This document shows positions 43,087-55,800 of a DNA stretch of 64,000 nt, in pieces. The notes below the pieces were generated by a model, which had not been told where the DNA came from, did no database searches, and worked only from the letters and a program-made list of their open reading frames with translations. Each line of letters starts with the position of its first letter. The stretch's first letter is position 1. Source of the stretch: Strigamia acuminata (taxonomy: Eukaryota; Arthropoda; Chilopoda; Geophilomorpha; Linotaeniidae); the NCBI GenBank assembly GCA_949358305.1, contig OX442317.1, positions 7,010,186 to 7,074,185 of the forward strand, written 5' to 3'. Both the position numbers and the translations under genes were made by a program.

Positions 43087-44579
43087 TTAAAAGTTATACA
43101 TAAAGTGCAGATCGCTTGTAAGCTGTACATCCAAGTTGTTACATCTAATATAACGGTCAATGTCAGCATAAGCTGTAGCGTGAATATTCATACAATGGAT
43201 GATGTGTAACTCATTCATTGGATTTGGCATTGCCAACAATTTTATGACCGAACTGGAAGAAATGAAGTGACAGTATTCTAAATGTAAAACTTTGAGACAT
43301 TGTAGCGCATTTGATTTAACAAGTTCCAAAAGTACATCGTCCACAAATGTTTCACAATTAAGAATAAACAATGTTTCTACTTTTTTACATTGCATCAATA
43401 ACATTTTCACCTGTTGTTCAGTCATGAATATCGGTACATTTTGAATGTCAAAGTCTAAGTGCAGATGCCGAAGGTTTTTGAACGGAACATCAATAATATC
43501 ATCACTTTCATTAAAAATAGAACAATATCTTAATGATAATTTTGTTAACATTGGCCAAACGTGGTCAATAAGTCGAATATTCACCGATCTAACTTGACAC
43601 AAATCAAGACTCGTCAACCGCTTACACCATGCAAAAATATCAGTTATTGGGTCAAGTACGAAAGCTAAGCTTCTTAAATTTGGAAATTTGGTTCTCACGA
43701 TGGGAACAAGTTCTGTTCTTAAGTATAAAACTTCTTCGACGGAATAAGTGCGCGATGTTTGGTCTGTATTTGTCTGTCGTGCTAACTCAGTTAATAATGG
43801 GTGCCAGGTATTAGCAACTTTAAACACCTTTAACAGGGGCAGTTCGTTAAGAAGGAATAAACAGTCTTCGGTTGTGGCACTAGTTGAGTTAATATTTAAA
43901 TACTCTAGCTTTACACAACAGCTTAACGACCGGAACCCAGTAACACTAACATTTTTGCAACTCGAAATGTCGAGATGCTTCATCAGCGGACAATTCTCTC
44001 CAATTGCAGTAACAACTTCATCATTGCATTCGTCTCTCCGCCGCAGGTTCAAACATTGAAGTTTCGGTAATCTTTCCAGTAATCTGACTATGTATCTGGA
44101 TGGAATTATCACTAGGGGCTCTCTTTCCAAGTTTAGATGCACAAGATTTATACAAACGTGTCCTATTTCATCGAGTAGAGGAATGATGGGCAAATCAAAA
44201 TTATTTAAATGGTGTAGTGACAGAACGCCGGAATAAATGAAAATCTTTGATCGCAAAAACGGAGACGAATAATCAAATTCCTGACACAAACGATCGAATA
44301 TGTTAGCAATAAATCTGGACGGTGTATTTGCCAGTTGATCATGTATCTCTTCGAATCGAGTAGTCGCTACGTTTAAACACAAATCGTTCAGACTGGCTGC
44401 GTGGCATGTCGACTGAGAACGTACGATGCGATTGATGAATGTCTCGAACAATTTCTTTATATAGGCGAAACGAACGCATAACGTACAATGGACGTTCTTC
44501 GCCAAACATTGTGAGACCGTTGGCAAAAAAAACTTTGTTTCACGATCATGACCAGCGCGGTGAATGCAGTAAAGCACCA
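43087..44579 (-). CDS. Leucine-rich-repeat protein (AMN1/F-box-LRR-like), last exon
   Basis: About 497 codons in one exon. From the middle onward there are LRRs with the cysteine-containing pattern of FBXL/AMN1-type proteins: LQCLNLRRRDECNDEVVTAI, MKHLDISSCKNVSVTGFRSL, LEYLNINSTS, LTSLDLCQVRSVNIRLIDHV, LTKLSLRYCSIFNESDDI, LKVLHLEYCHFISSSSVIKL. Residues 1-130 are helical and Cys-containing; I could not recognise an F-box. No ATG opens the frame. A splice acceptor (CCAACTCAG) sits at its start, and the exon begins TG, so the initiator may be split by the intron (A|TG) or coding continues upstream. It is probably an adaptor, for example for a ubiquitin ligase, but that is inference. It is divergent from the gene at 45,326 with about 750 bp between. 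A truncated copy lies at 40,330-42,935. Confidence 0.75.
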
Positions 44580-44597
44580 CTGAGTTGGTAAAAATTA

Positions 44598-45311
44598 ATA
44601 CCGGTATTTATTTATACTTCTTCAAACTGATAGAATCGTGCATATTTATAGCAATGTGGAAAAGTTTGGCGTTAAATCGGAGTCTCACTGTTCAGTGTTT
44701 TTCTTTTTTGTTGTTATTTTTAATTATTTTTATTTTCTTTTATTCTCTGCATTAAAAAACTGATATTCTTTGTTTCCAACAATTCCTTTCATTACCATTT
44801 TTCACTTACTTTTTTAACATTAACTTGTTATAGATGGAAATAAATAAATCTGCTGTACTAACGTCTGCCAGTTAAGTGCCACTTTATCAAACAAATCTAC
44901 AAATTGATCGGAAAAGATTGTGTAAGTTAAAGAATTAATAATCGGATAGAGCCGTTTCATTAGACTTTCTAAACAGAGTTTAGAAGTCTAAAAAATGACT
45001 AACTAACTTACACGATTAAATCAAACAGTTATCTGATCTTGTTTGACGTTTCCTCGTGAATTGAGCGCCACCCAATGTTAGAATTTGGGACTACTGACGG
45101 CGGGCAAGAGCACGGTTTTTCAAATAAATTATCAACCGATAAAAATCGATTTAATTGATCTAAATCCTAACTAACAAGCGGCCATTTTGCTACGAATAAT
45201 CCGCAACAAAATCACTTGAGGAAACCAGTATTGTCAGTCAACAATGCCAACCAAACGTGTTGTTACAAGTTTCCATTCATTATCATTCGGAATTCATTCA
45301 AATCCACATTT
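44598..45311. promoter_or_regulatory. Intergenic region between two divergent genes (copy B of the duplication)
   Basis: It lies between the LRR gene (minus) and the 226-aa gene (plus), so it should hold both promoters and the LRR gene's first exon. It is duplicated at 39,010-40,075. No TATA box stands out. ATAAAAATCGATTTAATTGA near 45,138 is conserved between copies. Confidence 0.45.
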
Positions 45312-45325
45312 TCTGTAACCGCATC

Positions 45326-46328
45326 ATGGAACAAGAAGGTAAAAAATAAAATAACCAAAAACAAACATAAACAAATTAATATAAAAAGGTAATCCGGCTA
45401 CCTGGGAACCTCCATCGTCATCATCAAGTCTAAGTTCTCTGAAACACCTCACGAGTAGCCTCGTGGACCACGCAATCTGCGGACCAGACGATCTTAACAA
45501 AATCCTCGAAAAGAACACCAGAAGCAAAAAAAATGCATCTGACGGTGACTAAATCTTAAAAGCTGTTAATCTTTTATTCATTCTTTAATTCTATTTTTAT
45601 AGCCTCTTCCTCATTAAGTCATTTAATAAAAAATGCTAATGAATATATAATGGAAATGCAATTGCTCGAAGATTTAGAGAATCTATTAAAAGATAATGGA
45701 ACGAAGTAAGCCTAAAGCTTCTGTACAAAAAAAAACAACTAATAAATTGATTTAAAACCTTAGAAAACTATCGCAAAACAACACCAACTTACTCACCGAC
45801 AACAACTGGGCGAAACTCTACGGATTGGACATGAATCAAGACGTTGCTGAAACATATTCAAAAATCCGCCAAAACATTCGCCAGTTAATCTACGAGTCGG
45901 ATTTTCCTCCCGTTCTGGAAGAATCAGCCAAAGATAACAGCAGTGAAAAGAGTGACATGAACGACAAGAATTATCCACTGAAACGCGCTTTGAGATATCT
46001 GCAGCAAGAAAAAAGGCCGCAATCTACGAGTGCGATTGAACGGCCCACAATTTCCTTACCTCGAGTCAGAGGAATCCTCAATTCGAGAGCAAAAACTGCG
46101 AGAAACGAAATTCAGCCGGCAACAGCTGCCAAGAAATCAGCGAACATGCCTCCTAGAAACGCTGTTTCCGAAGAAGATGCGAGTAAACTGTCAGCAACTG
46201 ACGACAATCGATGTGTGTGGGCTGACTGCGAAAGTCTCTGGCCGACGTTTAATTTCGAGGTACAAAATCAACAAAACCGCAGAAATTTGAAAGATTTAAT
46301 CAGCATTGATTATTTGCCTACACCGTAA
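45326..46328 (+). CDS. Unrecognised 226-aa protein, three exons
   Basis: Exons 45326-45338 (ATG GAA CAA GAA G), 45603-45705 and 45764-46328 join in phase with good GT/AG sites. The N-terminal 60 residues are likely helical (SLSHLIKNANEYIMEMQLLE, DLENLLKDNGT). The middle is Lys/Arg/Ser-rich and low in complexity (LPRVRGILNSRAKTARNEIQ) and probably disordered. Near the C-terminus is CVWADCESLWPTFNFEVQNQ. There is no signal peptide or membrane segment. I do not recognise a family; it could be a nuclear or cytoskeletal regulatory protein. It is convergent with the ADAMTS-like gene, 512 bp apart, and divergent from the LRR gene. Its first exon codes for only four residues plus one base. Confidence 0.75.
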
Positions 46329-46776
46329 AAATTTCACTCTAATATTTCGTATTATTCTGGTTTATTTAAATAGTGAGTGCATTTTAAAATGCAAAATTGT
46401 ATAAATTAAAAAAAGATGATTTTTTTTCTTCACAATATTAATCATAAAACGTAAAATACAAAACTTGAAAACATATTTACATTTGCTGTTTTAAATATAC
46501 GATACATATGTTTGTTTTTTTTTTAAAAAAAATTATAAATTTACTAGAATGTATATTCAAATTTGTAATTGGTCTATGCAGCGTTAAAAAGTACTATATA
46601 CATTTATCTAAATTACTAAATGTTGTAAATGGAGAACTTCCCTATTTTCAGGCCGCACGTATACTCCAGTTAATAATAAAATGACTAAAAACGATTGTAA
46701 ATTCAGACTACTCAATGAATAAATTTTTTTTCATATAAAAGAAGGCAAATTAAAGTAGTTAAACGGTTCTGATTAA
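46329..46776. other. Convergent 3' flank
   Basis: AT-rich sequence between two convergent genes. A candidate poly(A) signal AATAAA for the plus-strand gene lies at 46,675-46,680. Nothing else was seen. Confidence 0.5.
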
Positions 46777-46782
46777 TTTATT
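46777..46782 (-). terminator. Poly(A) signal of the ADAMTS-like gene
   Basis: AATAAA on the minus strand, about 60 nt beyond the stop codon at 46,841-46,843. Confidence 0.5.
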
Positions 46783-46840
46783 TGGAACTAATATATAAAT
46801 TTCGTTAATATAAGTTGGCTGCTCTTCTACTTGAAGCACA

Positions 46841-49800
46841 TTAATGAGTGAACCGTGAACAAGATTGGCAACAGGCATCACGATAATAGTTGTAACTGCA
46901 AAGACGAGACTGGGCTACTAAATGGCAGTTTCGAAATTTATCCAGACAGCCAGAATCTAATAAAAGAGATATTGATCGAAAATTTAATTTGTTGCAATAA
47001 AATAAAAAAAATAAAAAAAAATAAAAAAAAAAAAACTTTTTCTCATCAAACTTTCAAAGCCTGCACTTTCAATTTACAAACCGTAACTGGGTGTCCCCCA
47101 AAGCCCAGAAACAAAAACCCGGACAAAACGATCATTCTTTATGCTTTATGGATTTTTTATGGACATTTTTACCTTCCAAAGGCCTTTTACCCACCTTTCT
47201 GACTCGTATCATTATGGCAGTCATGTTTGTTGCATCCCTGATGTGTATTTGACCTGGATTCTTGCAAACAATTAGTACTAGCTTTCTGGGTTTCGCTTAG
47301 ACAACGAATCTCCCGATTTTGGGTTCCAGAACCACAAGATGCAGAACACTAGTAAAAAATTATATTTTATATTTGTGCTCATTTGTGTTTTTTTGGTCTA
47401 CTTACAAGTGTCCATTCGGTGAAGTACCATTCCGAGCCGCACTCTTGCTTCTGGCAGGCTTGTTGACCGCTTGGCTTTTCACTTTCGCTGCATTGAAAGT
47501 CTAATACGGGCCGATATTGACCTCTTACATACATCATGCAAATGATGTCCCTCGACTCGATCCCTTTGCCACACGACACGGAGCACTGAAGAATAAAAAG
47601 CGGACAAATTTTGTTTGACACTGTTTATAATTCATAAGGCAATACGTGATCTTACTGGACTCCAAGGACCTACAAACCATTTGCCCGGGCATTTCAATTC
47701 ATCGTGCTTAGGGCATGGTTTAGTAGTTTCCGGTCTCGTTCGCAGATCGCAATTTGTTGCATCCAATAACGGGCAAAACACTTTTCTACTTTGTATTCCA
47801 GAACTACAAGCGTCCTTGCACTAATTTAAATAAAAAAATATATATAAATTTATTGATTTTCATGAATTTTTAGAAAAAAATATAAATAAAAAATATAAAT
47901 AAATAAGAATTTAAATTTCTGACTTGATGGGAAGACCATTCGGTTGTAAACCAAGTGATAGAACACGAGCCGAGATCACATATTTCCTCAGTGCTAGGCT
48001 TATCTTGGTCGACGCAATCATTATGGGATAGATTGGTTTCGTCTCTGCTCACACAGTGCGCCTGTCTATTGCGGATGCCTTTACCACAGGTTGTGGAACA
48101 CTGAAAAGTGTTGGAATGTTTTATACGTCATCTCGGCATGATGTTTTGTATTGGACCACCCACTGGTCACTCCCTTTCCCCTTCACCCTTCACTTCCTGT
48201 CCTACTAGAATAAACGCTAGTCGCAGCACAAGTTGCTCTGCGACCTAAAATATATATATCTACATAAATCTAACTCATCCACCATCAGGTTATGGGTCCA
48301 ACACCTGCATACACTACGCAACAGTGAGTTACGAACATTTTTCCCGAAAAATCGCAAAAATACATCAAAAATCGAAAAGTCAAGCCGTGAACGAGCGACC
48401 ACGTGTACACCCGAGCCGAGAAAGTGCATCAAGCCACATCAAGCCGTGTAACCACAAAACGCAATTCAGTGCCAGGCAAATATTTTTGAACTTTTGAAAA
48501 ACGAAAAATGGAATCTGTTCGAGGTTTTAAAGTAGAAAAACTCGGTGAGGACAATTATGAATCTTGGAAAACTGAGATGAAAAACGTGTTAATTTGCAAC
48601 AAACTTTGGGCGTACGTGTGCAAACGTACAGTCAAACCGGAGGCCACGGAGGAAGCCCCAAATACCACGGCAGTGAACGAATGGCTAGAGAAAGACGAAA
48701 TCGCTCTCGCAACCATTGGATTGGGCATAAACCGCACGCACCAAGGCGCCATCAGCTCAGCCACAACGTCCGCCGAGGCTTGGGACAAGTTGGAAGCATT
48801 CTTTCAACCGAAGGGCCCGCACCGAAAAATGTTTTTGTTCAAAAAGTTAATCAACATGAGAAAATCCGACGACGAGACGATGAATGCTCATTTGAACAAT
48901 TTCGATGAAACAGCACAGAATTTAAAACAGACCGGTAGTACGCTCGACGATGATTTGTTGGTGATTTTGCTAATGGACACGCTTCCCGACACGTTCGCAT
49001 TGTTCCGCTCATCAATTAAAATGAGAGAAACGTTACCCGACCTCGCCGCAGTAAAAATTAAATTGCTGCAAGAAGACGAGGACTTACGTAAAAACGAAAA
49101 GGCGCCGCAAAATGCTTTGGCCGCCAAAACTTTTGCCAAAAACAACAACCATCCATTTAAATTTAAAGGAAAATGTAATAAATGCGGTTTGGTGGGACAT
49201 TTGGCAAAAGACTGCCGTAGGAAGAGGCCAGGCCACGCAGGCAAATCGAACAACACTGACAAGACGGTCGACGCCGTAGCACTTACCGCGACCGTCGTAT
49301 CAACGTATCAAATCGTAGACGAAAATGTAATGCCGACTGAACGCGACGAAAAAGTGACGCCGACTGAACGTGACGTAACAATCGCAACAACAATTGATCA
49401 ACCCGAATTAGCAAATTATGCCGTCGCATACCAAAGTAATCATGCAATAAATAATATCGAATGGTGTCTTGACAGCGGCGCATCGCGCCACATGTGCAAA
49501 AATCGCGAAATGTTTTCCAGTCTAAATGAAACGATGAAGGGAACAATTCGAACCGCTTCCAAGACGTACGTAAAAAGCGAAGGACTTGGAAAAATACACC
49601 TCGATATGGACGATTACGACAAACCAATTGTTTTGGAGGACGTCATGTTTGCACCCGATTTGAGCGGAAATTTGATGTCGGTACCACGCATCACAAGCCA
49701 GGGCGCTGAAGTAATTTTTACTGAGAAAACCGCAACAATCAGCAAGAAGGGAAAAACAGTCATGAAGGCGGAGCGACGAGGCGACATGTTCATCGTACGA

Positions 49801-52800
49801 ACGAAACCACTGCAGATTGCAAACGTCGCCACTGGAAAAATCAGCCTAAACTCGAAAACATGGCACCATCGTTTTGGACATTTGAATTTGGGCGCTTTGC
49901 AACAACTAAGAAAATACGAAATGGTAAATGGACTGAAATTCGATACTGCAAACGAAACATTTGACTGCGAGATTTGTGCAAAGGGAAAAATTCACCGAAG
50001 CTCACACCCATCGTCGTCAACACGCGCGGACGACGTGCTCGACTTGATCCACTCCGACATTTGCGGACCAATGCCGACCACGTCACTTGGAGGGGCCAAA
50101 TATTTCGCCACGTTCATCGATGACAAATCCCGCTACACCGAAGTCGCAATTTTGAAAGAAAGAGGCGAAATTTTCCGAGCATTTCAAAACTTCAAGCGAA
50201 GAGTCGAACTCGAAACCGGACGAAAAATTAAGAAAATTCGCAGCGACAATGCCAAGGAATACGTCAGCGCCACGTTCACCAAATTTTTGGAAGAAGAAGG
50301 GATTCGTCGTCAACTCTCGGTCGAGTACACACCAAAACAAAATGGCGTTTCTGAGCGCATGAACCGCACGCTGTGTGAAATGGCAAGATGCATGATGATA
50401 GAATCGAATCTGCCGCCACCCCTTTGGGCCGAAATTATTGACAGCGCTGTTTTCATCAGAAATCGATGCCCGACCAAGTCATTAGAAAACCAAACACCAT
50501 TTGAAGTATGGCACGGCAAGAAGCCATTTATTGGTTTCTTGAGAAGACTGGGCAGCAAAGCCATCGTGTTGCAGCAGGGACCTGGAAAGGGAAAATTTGA
50601 GGCCAAAGGAACCGAATTGACATTAATAGGCTATTCAGCTGAATCAAAAGCATACAAACTTTATGATGCTGCCCGACGAAGAGTCGTGAAAAGCTGCCAC
50701 GTCAAAATTTTCGAGTCAACCGATGCCATCTCAAATAATGGCGAAAAATCATTTGCTGATCCATTTTTTATTTTTCCTAGTTTTGACGAACCCGAAAGCC
50801 CGCCGCCTGACGCCATTACTGCGCGCAACAATGACAACGAAGTTGAAACAGAAGGAGAAATCGATGTCGATGAAGCCGACGCGCAAATTCCGATTGAAAA
50901 TCAACCTGCTGAAACCAAACGAGGCCCGGGACGTCCAAAACTCGTAAGGACCGGAAAACCGGGGCGCCCGTCGAAGCAATACAACTTAATCCGAACACAC
51001 GACATTGAACCCGCCAACGAAAATCAAGAAACCGCATTCGACCCGAACGAGGATCACGCAAATTTCGTTTGCGGCTCACTCCCATCAGACCCCATCACCG
51101 TCGAAGAAGCGATGTCCAGAGACGATCGAAATGAATGGCGCGAAGCCATGCAAAACGAAATCGACGCGCTGAAGGAGATGGGAACGTGGATACTTGTCGA
51201 CAAACCCAAAAATCGAAAAGTGATTTTTTCACGTTGGGTTTTCCGCATCAAACGGGACAAGCAAGGCAACATAGACCGCTACAAGGGACGATTGGTTGCC
51301 AAGGGTTTTATGCAAAAAGAAGGAGTGGACTTCAACGAAACCTACGCCCCTGTGGTTCGATACAACTCCATTCGCACTCTCATCGCGTATGCAGTCGAGA
51401 AGGGATGGCTAATCCACCAAATGGACGTCGTTGCCGCCTACATTCAGGGCGAACTCGATGAAGAAATTTTCATGCGGCAACCAGACGGTTTCATTGAAGA
51501 GGGACAAGAAGAAAAAGTCTGTCTACTTAAAAAGTCACTCTATGGATTAAAACAAGCCGGACGGAACTGGCATAAAAAGTTAAGCCGCCACCTTCGCAAA
51601 AAGATGAAATTAAATCGCAGCAACAAAGATCCATGCGTCTTTTACAGACTAGAAGACGGGAAATCCGTAATAATCGCTGTCTACGTGGATGACCTAATCG
51701 TAATAACTGAAAACACAGAAACAATGAACAAAGTCAAATCTGACTTAAGCGAAAAATTCAGAATGACAGACATCGGATCATTGAAATACTGCTTAGGAAT
51801 CGAAGTAAACCAAAATGAGAAAGACCATACCGTCCAAATCACTCAGACCAAATACATCGATGAAATTTTGGAACGCTTCAACATGACAAACTGCAACACC
51901 GTCAGCACACCAATTGACCCTGCACTGAAGCTAACCAAAGAAATGTCACCCAAGACAAACGAAGAAAAGGAGAAAATGAAAAACGTGCCATATCGCGAGT
52001 TAATTGGCGCATTGATTTACCTGTCGAATTCGACTCGCCCAGATTTGGCCTTCGCAGTGAGCAGCCTCAGTCGTTTCTGCGCAAATCCAGGTGAAACACA
52101 CTGGAAAGCTGCGAAAAGGGTACTTTCATACTTGAAAGGGACGCGAAAATTAGGCATCACCTACGAGAAGACTGAAGAAAATTTGTACGGATTCGCCGAC
52201 GCGGATTGGGGTGGCGACATCGACGACAGAAGATCGACCACAGGATATGTGTTCATTTTGGCCGGAAGCCCAATCTCGTGGGCATCCAAGAAGCAACATA
52301 CCGTTGCACTTTCGACCATGGAGGCTGAGTACATGGCGGTATCGGAGGCAGCAAAGGAACTCCTGCACCTCAGAGGACTTCTAATTGAGTTGGGCTGCCA
52401 AACAATGCAACAGGAAGCAACTGACGTCTTTTGTGACAACCAGGCCGCCATTTGCTTCTCACAAGATCATTCGAGCTATCATAATAGCAAGCACATCGAT
52501 ATGCGCTTTCACTTCGCCAAAGAAGTCGTAGAAGATAAGAAAATGAGTCTCCACTACCTGCCAACCACTCAAATGGCAGCAGATGTCTTCACCAAAGGAC
52601 TCTACCGACCGAAGCATGAAGATTGTTTAAAAATGTTAAACTTATTTTTGAGTTAATTTTTATTGTTTTTTTATGTAACCAACATCATTTGTGATGAGAA
52701 GGAGTGTTGGAATGTTTTATACGTCATCTCGGCATGATGTTTTGTATTGGACCACCCACTGGTCACTCCCTTTCCCCTTCACCCTTCACTTCCTGTCCTA

Positions 52801-55800
52801 CTAGAATAAACGCTAGTCGCAGCACAAGTTGCTCTGCGACCTAAAATATATATATCTACATAAATCTAACTCATCCACCATCAAAAAGTAATGTCACAAT
52901 TAATTTTTAAAAAATCCATCACAAATCTTAATAAATCCTTTATTGTTTTATATTTTTCAGAAACGCAGCAAAAAACTGTCACATTCGTTTGTTCGCGAAA
53001 GGCTTAAGTAAAATTTCAAAGACAAATTCTAATCTCCTCAAACATTTAAAAATAAACTCTAAACTAATTACTTAAACATCAATAACTATAATTAAATTAA
53101 TCTGTTTTGAATAACCGCAACCAGTAATATATTTACCACAGTCCAGTTTTATATTTGACGTTAATTAATAACTAGTAATTGATGATTCAATATTTACACC
53201 ACACTTCGCACTTTGAAGAGGAAGTAGACACGTTTAGTAACATGTCACGTATAAACATTCGCACATTTCAAACATCAAACAAGCCCGCTAACGATTAAAA
53301 ATGCGAATCCACACATTTAAATCTGCAGGAAGAAGATTACCTGCACCTTCAACCTCACAAACACAAAGGAAATAATCTTTTATTTCAAATTCCTAGCCTT
53401 TGCACAACATTTCCTTCTCGATTTGCCCGCAACAGCGAGCAAAACCGCAGAAACCTCAAAAATCAACCACACTCGATGTTTTCATCAACACAATTCAGCT
53501 TTAATATTTAATTACTTCCCTGTCAAATCCGTAACCAAGAAACGAAAAAAAACCTGGACTTTCTTACGAGAATTCACACCTAATTTATACTGTAGATTGA
53601 ATGAGCCTCAATCCTCAACAATTTAAAAAAGTGTTGACAGTTGAGAAATGTTCAGCTCGGCATGACAACACTCCAGTGGCACTGAGCTACTTTCATATTA
53701 ATTTTTTTCCCCTCCAATTTTTCTTTCACTCATTTTTTCCCTTTAATACTGAATGATAAATTACCTGACTCCATCTCCCAACTCTCCACGTTGTGCACGT
53801 CATAATCTGACACGCTTGTGTCTTCACTTCATTAACAACCGGAGGACAAGAATCCTCGGCCACTGACACTTGTACATTGGGCGAAATTTGTTGTTTACAT
53901 GTGAAATCCCTATGCTGAACGCCCTTGCCACAAGAGGCACTGCATTGACTCCACGCACTTGAGACCCAACTATAAAAATCCAAAAAAAAAAAAATAATTA
54001 ATTTGAGAGATGGACAAAACAAATGTCCAAACCGGATGCTCACTTCGGCGGGCACGGCTTCGTATTACAAGTTATTGTCCTAATTTGTGTTTTTGGAATA
54101 TTTTTACAATAAATATCAGCTACTTTCGCACCACTGCTTTCCTTGACACATACAAGTACTGTACTTTGAGTTCCTACACAAAAAAAAAAATTGTTTTTAA
54201 AAATTTTAATACCACTTAATTTATCACTTACCCCCAGCACATGTCTTGGAACATTCACTAAACCCACTGATCTGCCATTTATAATGTCTTCTCGGCTTAT
54301 TCCTGGCCACTTTACCTCTTCTTGGTGGTTTTGATTCGTCGTAATGAGTACTATATTGTGTGGGAGTATCACTTAGAGGTGTCATCGCGTTTAATTGCCT
54401 ATCGACGACATCATTGAGTGGTTTCCCCACATCGGACTGAGCAGTTCGCAATGGCAGTGTGTATTGGTACTTGATTCCAGTGTTAAGCTGTTTATAAATC
54501 ATCTGTAACAGGCGAAAAACAAGAGCTTTGCCAACCAGAACGTCGTTTAAGCATTGAGTTACACCAAAAGGGCAATGGGTCGCCACTTTTTTGGGCTTTA
54601 TCCACCCTTAGTGGGGCCTTAAAGAATGAAAAAAAATATCAAGGAAACACTTAAGTGTATCAAGAAAATCTTGTAGGTCTTTGGAGTCAGGCCTGTGAAT
54701 ATTTATATAGGACCTTGAGAATTTGAAAAATCTGTTTCACATGGCCCTCTGTGAATTTCACCAGGTTATTCGATACGGACAAACTTAAAAAGTTCAACGC
54801 TATAAACCTTTCGCTCAAAATATGCTGCAATGATTATTATGTATCAACAACAATAATACTCTTATCTGCAAGCCGTTTGCGCTATGTTTAGCGAAGAGTA
54901 CGTACATCCGAGTCAAAGTACGGGCCAATTTGAAACGTTGGGCAAGTCATTTCAAGTTTAAAATAAAATCCCACGAACGGATATCTCGGCCATCAATAGC
55001 GGAACATCGTAAAACTCAATTTATTTTATGTCTCCATGATTAATGGCGCTGTATTTTATAAATTAATCGTCCTATTTGTTATTAGAGTGTTTGCGGGATG
55101 CATTTTTCCCTTATTTTGTGCCACGTTACACTATTTTAATGCCATATCGTAAGGGAAAAATCTTTAGTGTATCGTTTTCAACACTAAATTAAAATACAGC
55201 GCAGCCAATCAGAATTGAGAACACTATATTGTTAGCTCTGCTCATTGCAAATGGCGATTATTTTGTTGTCCCGATCAAACACAACAGTCAAAGGTACGTA
55301 GATTGAATGATAAGTGAGGCCCAAAATTGAATTTTAGGCCCAAAACCATACTTTATAGGCATAATAATGTAATTTTATGCAGAAATTTGCACATTTACGC
55401 CCCCAAATTGAATTTTTAGGCCCGAAATTACTAACTGTCAGTAGTTGGCTGAAATAGTGTAGTGATTAGGGAAAAGTGCAGCCCGCAAAAACTTAATTTA
55501 TTATTTTTTCCTTACAGTATTTTTATACCGTATAGTCTTTAACTGTAAGGGAAAAATGCATCTCGCAAACTCTCTCTTAAGTTATATTTGGGTGCTCGGT
55601 AAATTTTTGTGCGACTTGTTTAATGTAAATATCTCACCATAATTTCAAGTGGTTGCAATGTCGGCCCTTTCGCGATTATGTATTCAACTGGGTTAGTGCT
55701 GTCGTCATCTCTCTGATAGGTAAAGATGGTACCAGCTGCTGGGTAATCACCTGGCCAGTTTAGATTCCAATTTCCATTAATGATGTAGTCTCCTCCAGCG

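Larger units (their letters stand above)
48109..52883 (+). mobile_element. Complete Ty1/copia LTR retrotransposon
   Basis: A 4775-bp element with two 179-bp LTRs (offset 4596 bp, no difference seen), a primer site, one intact gag-pol ORF, a purine tract and a 5-bp target duplication. It lies in an intron of the ADAMTS-like gene, in opposite orientation to it. Identical LTRs and an open ORF indicate a recent insertion. LTR sequence begins 8 bp upstream of an exon boundary. Confidence 0.96.

Noticed and set aside
46855-47202. 115-codon plus-strand ORF
   Set aside because: It lies opposite the last two ADAMTS-like exons and the low-complexity intron between them.
47615-47824. Plus-strand ORF with a hydrophobic start
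   Set aside because: It is the antisense shadow of a TSP1 exon (47656-47820).
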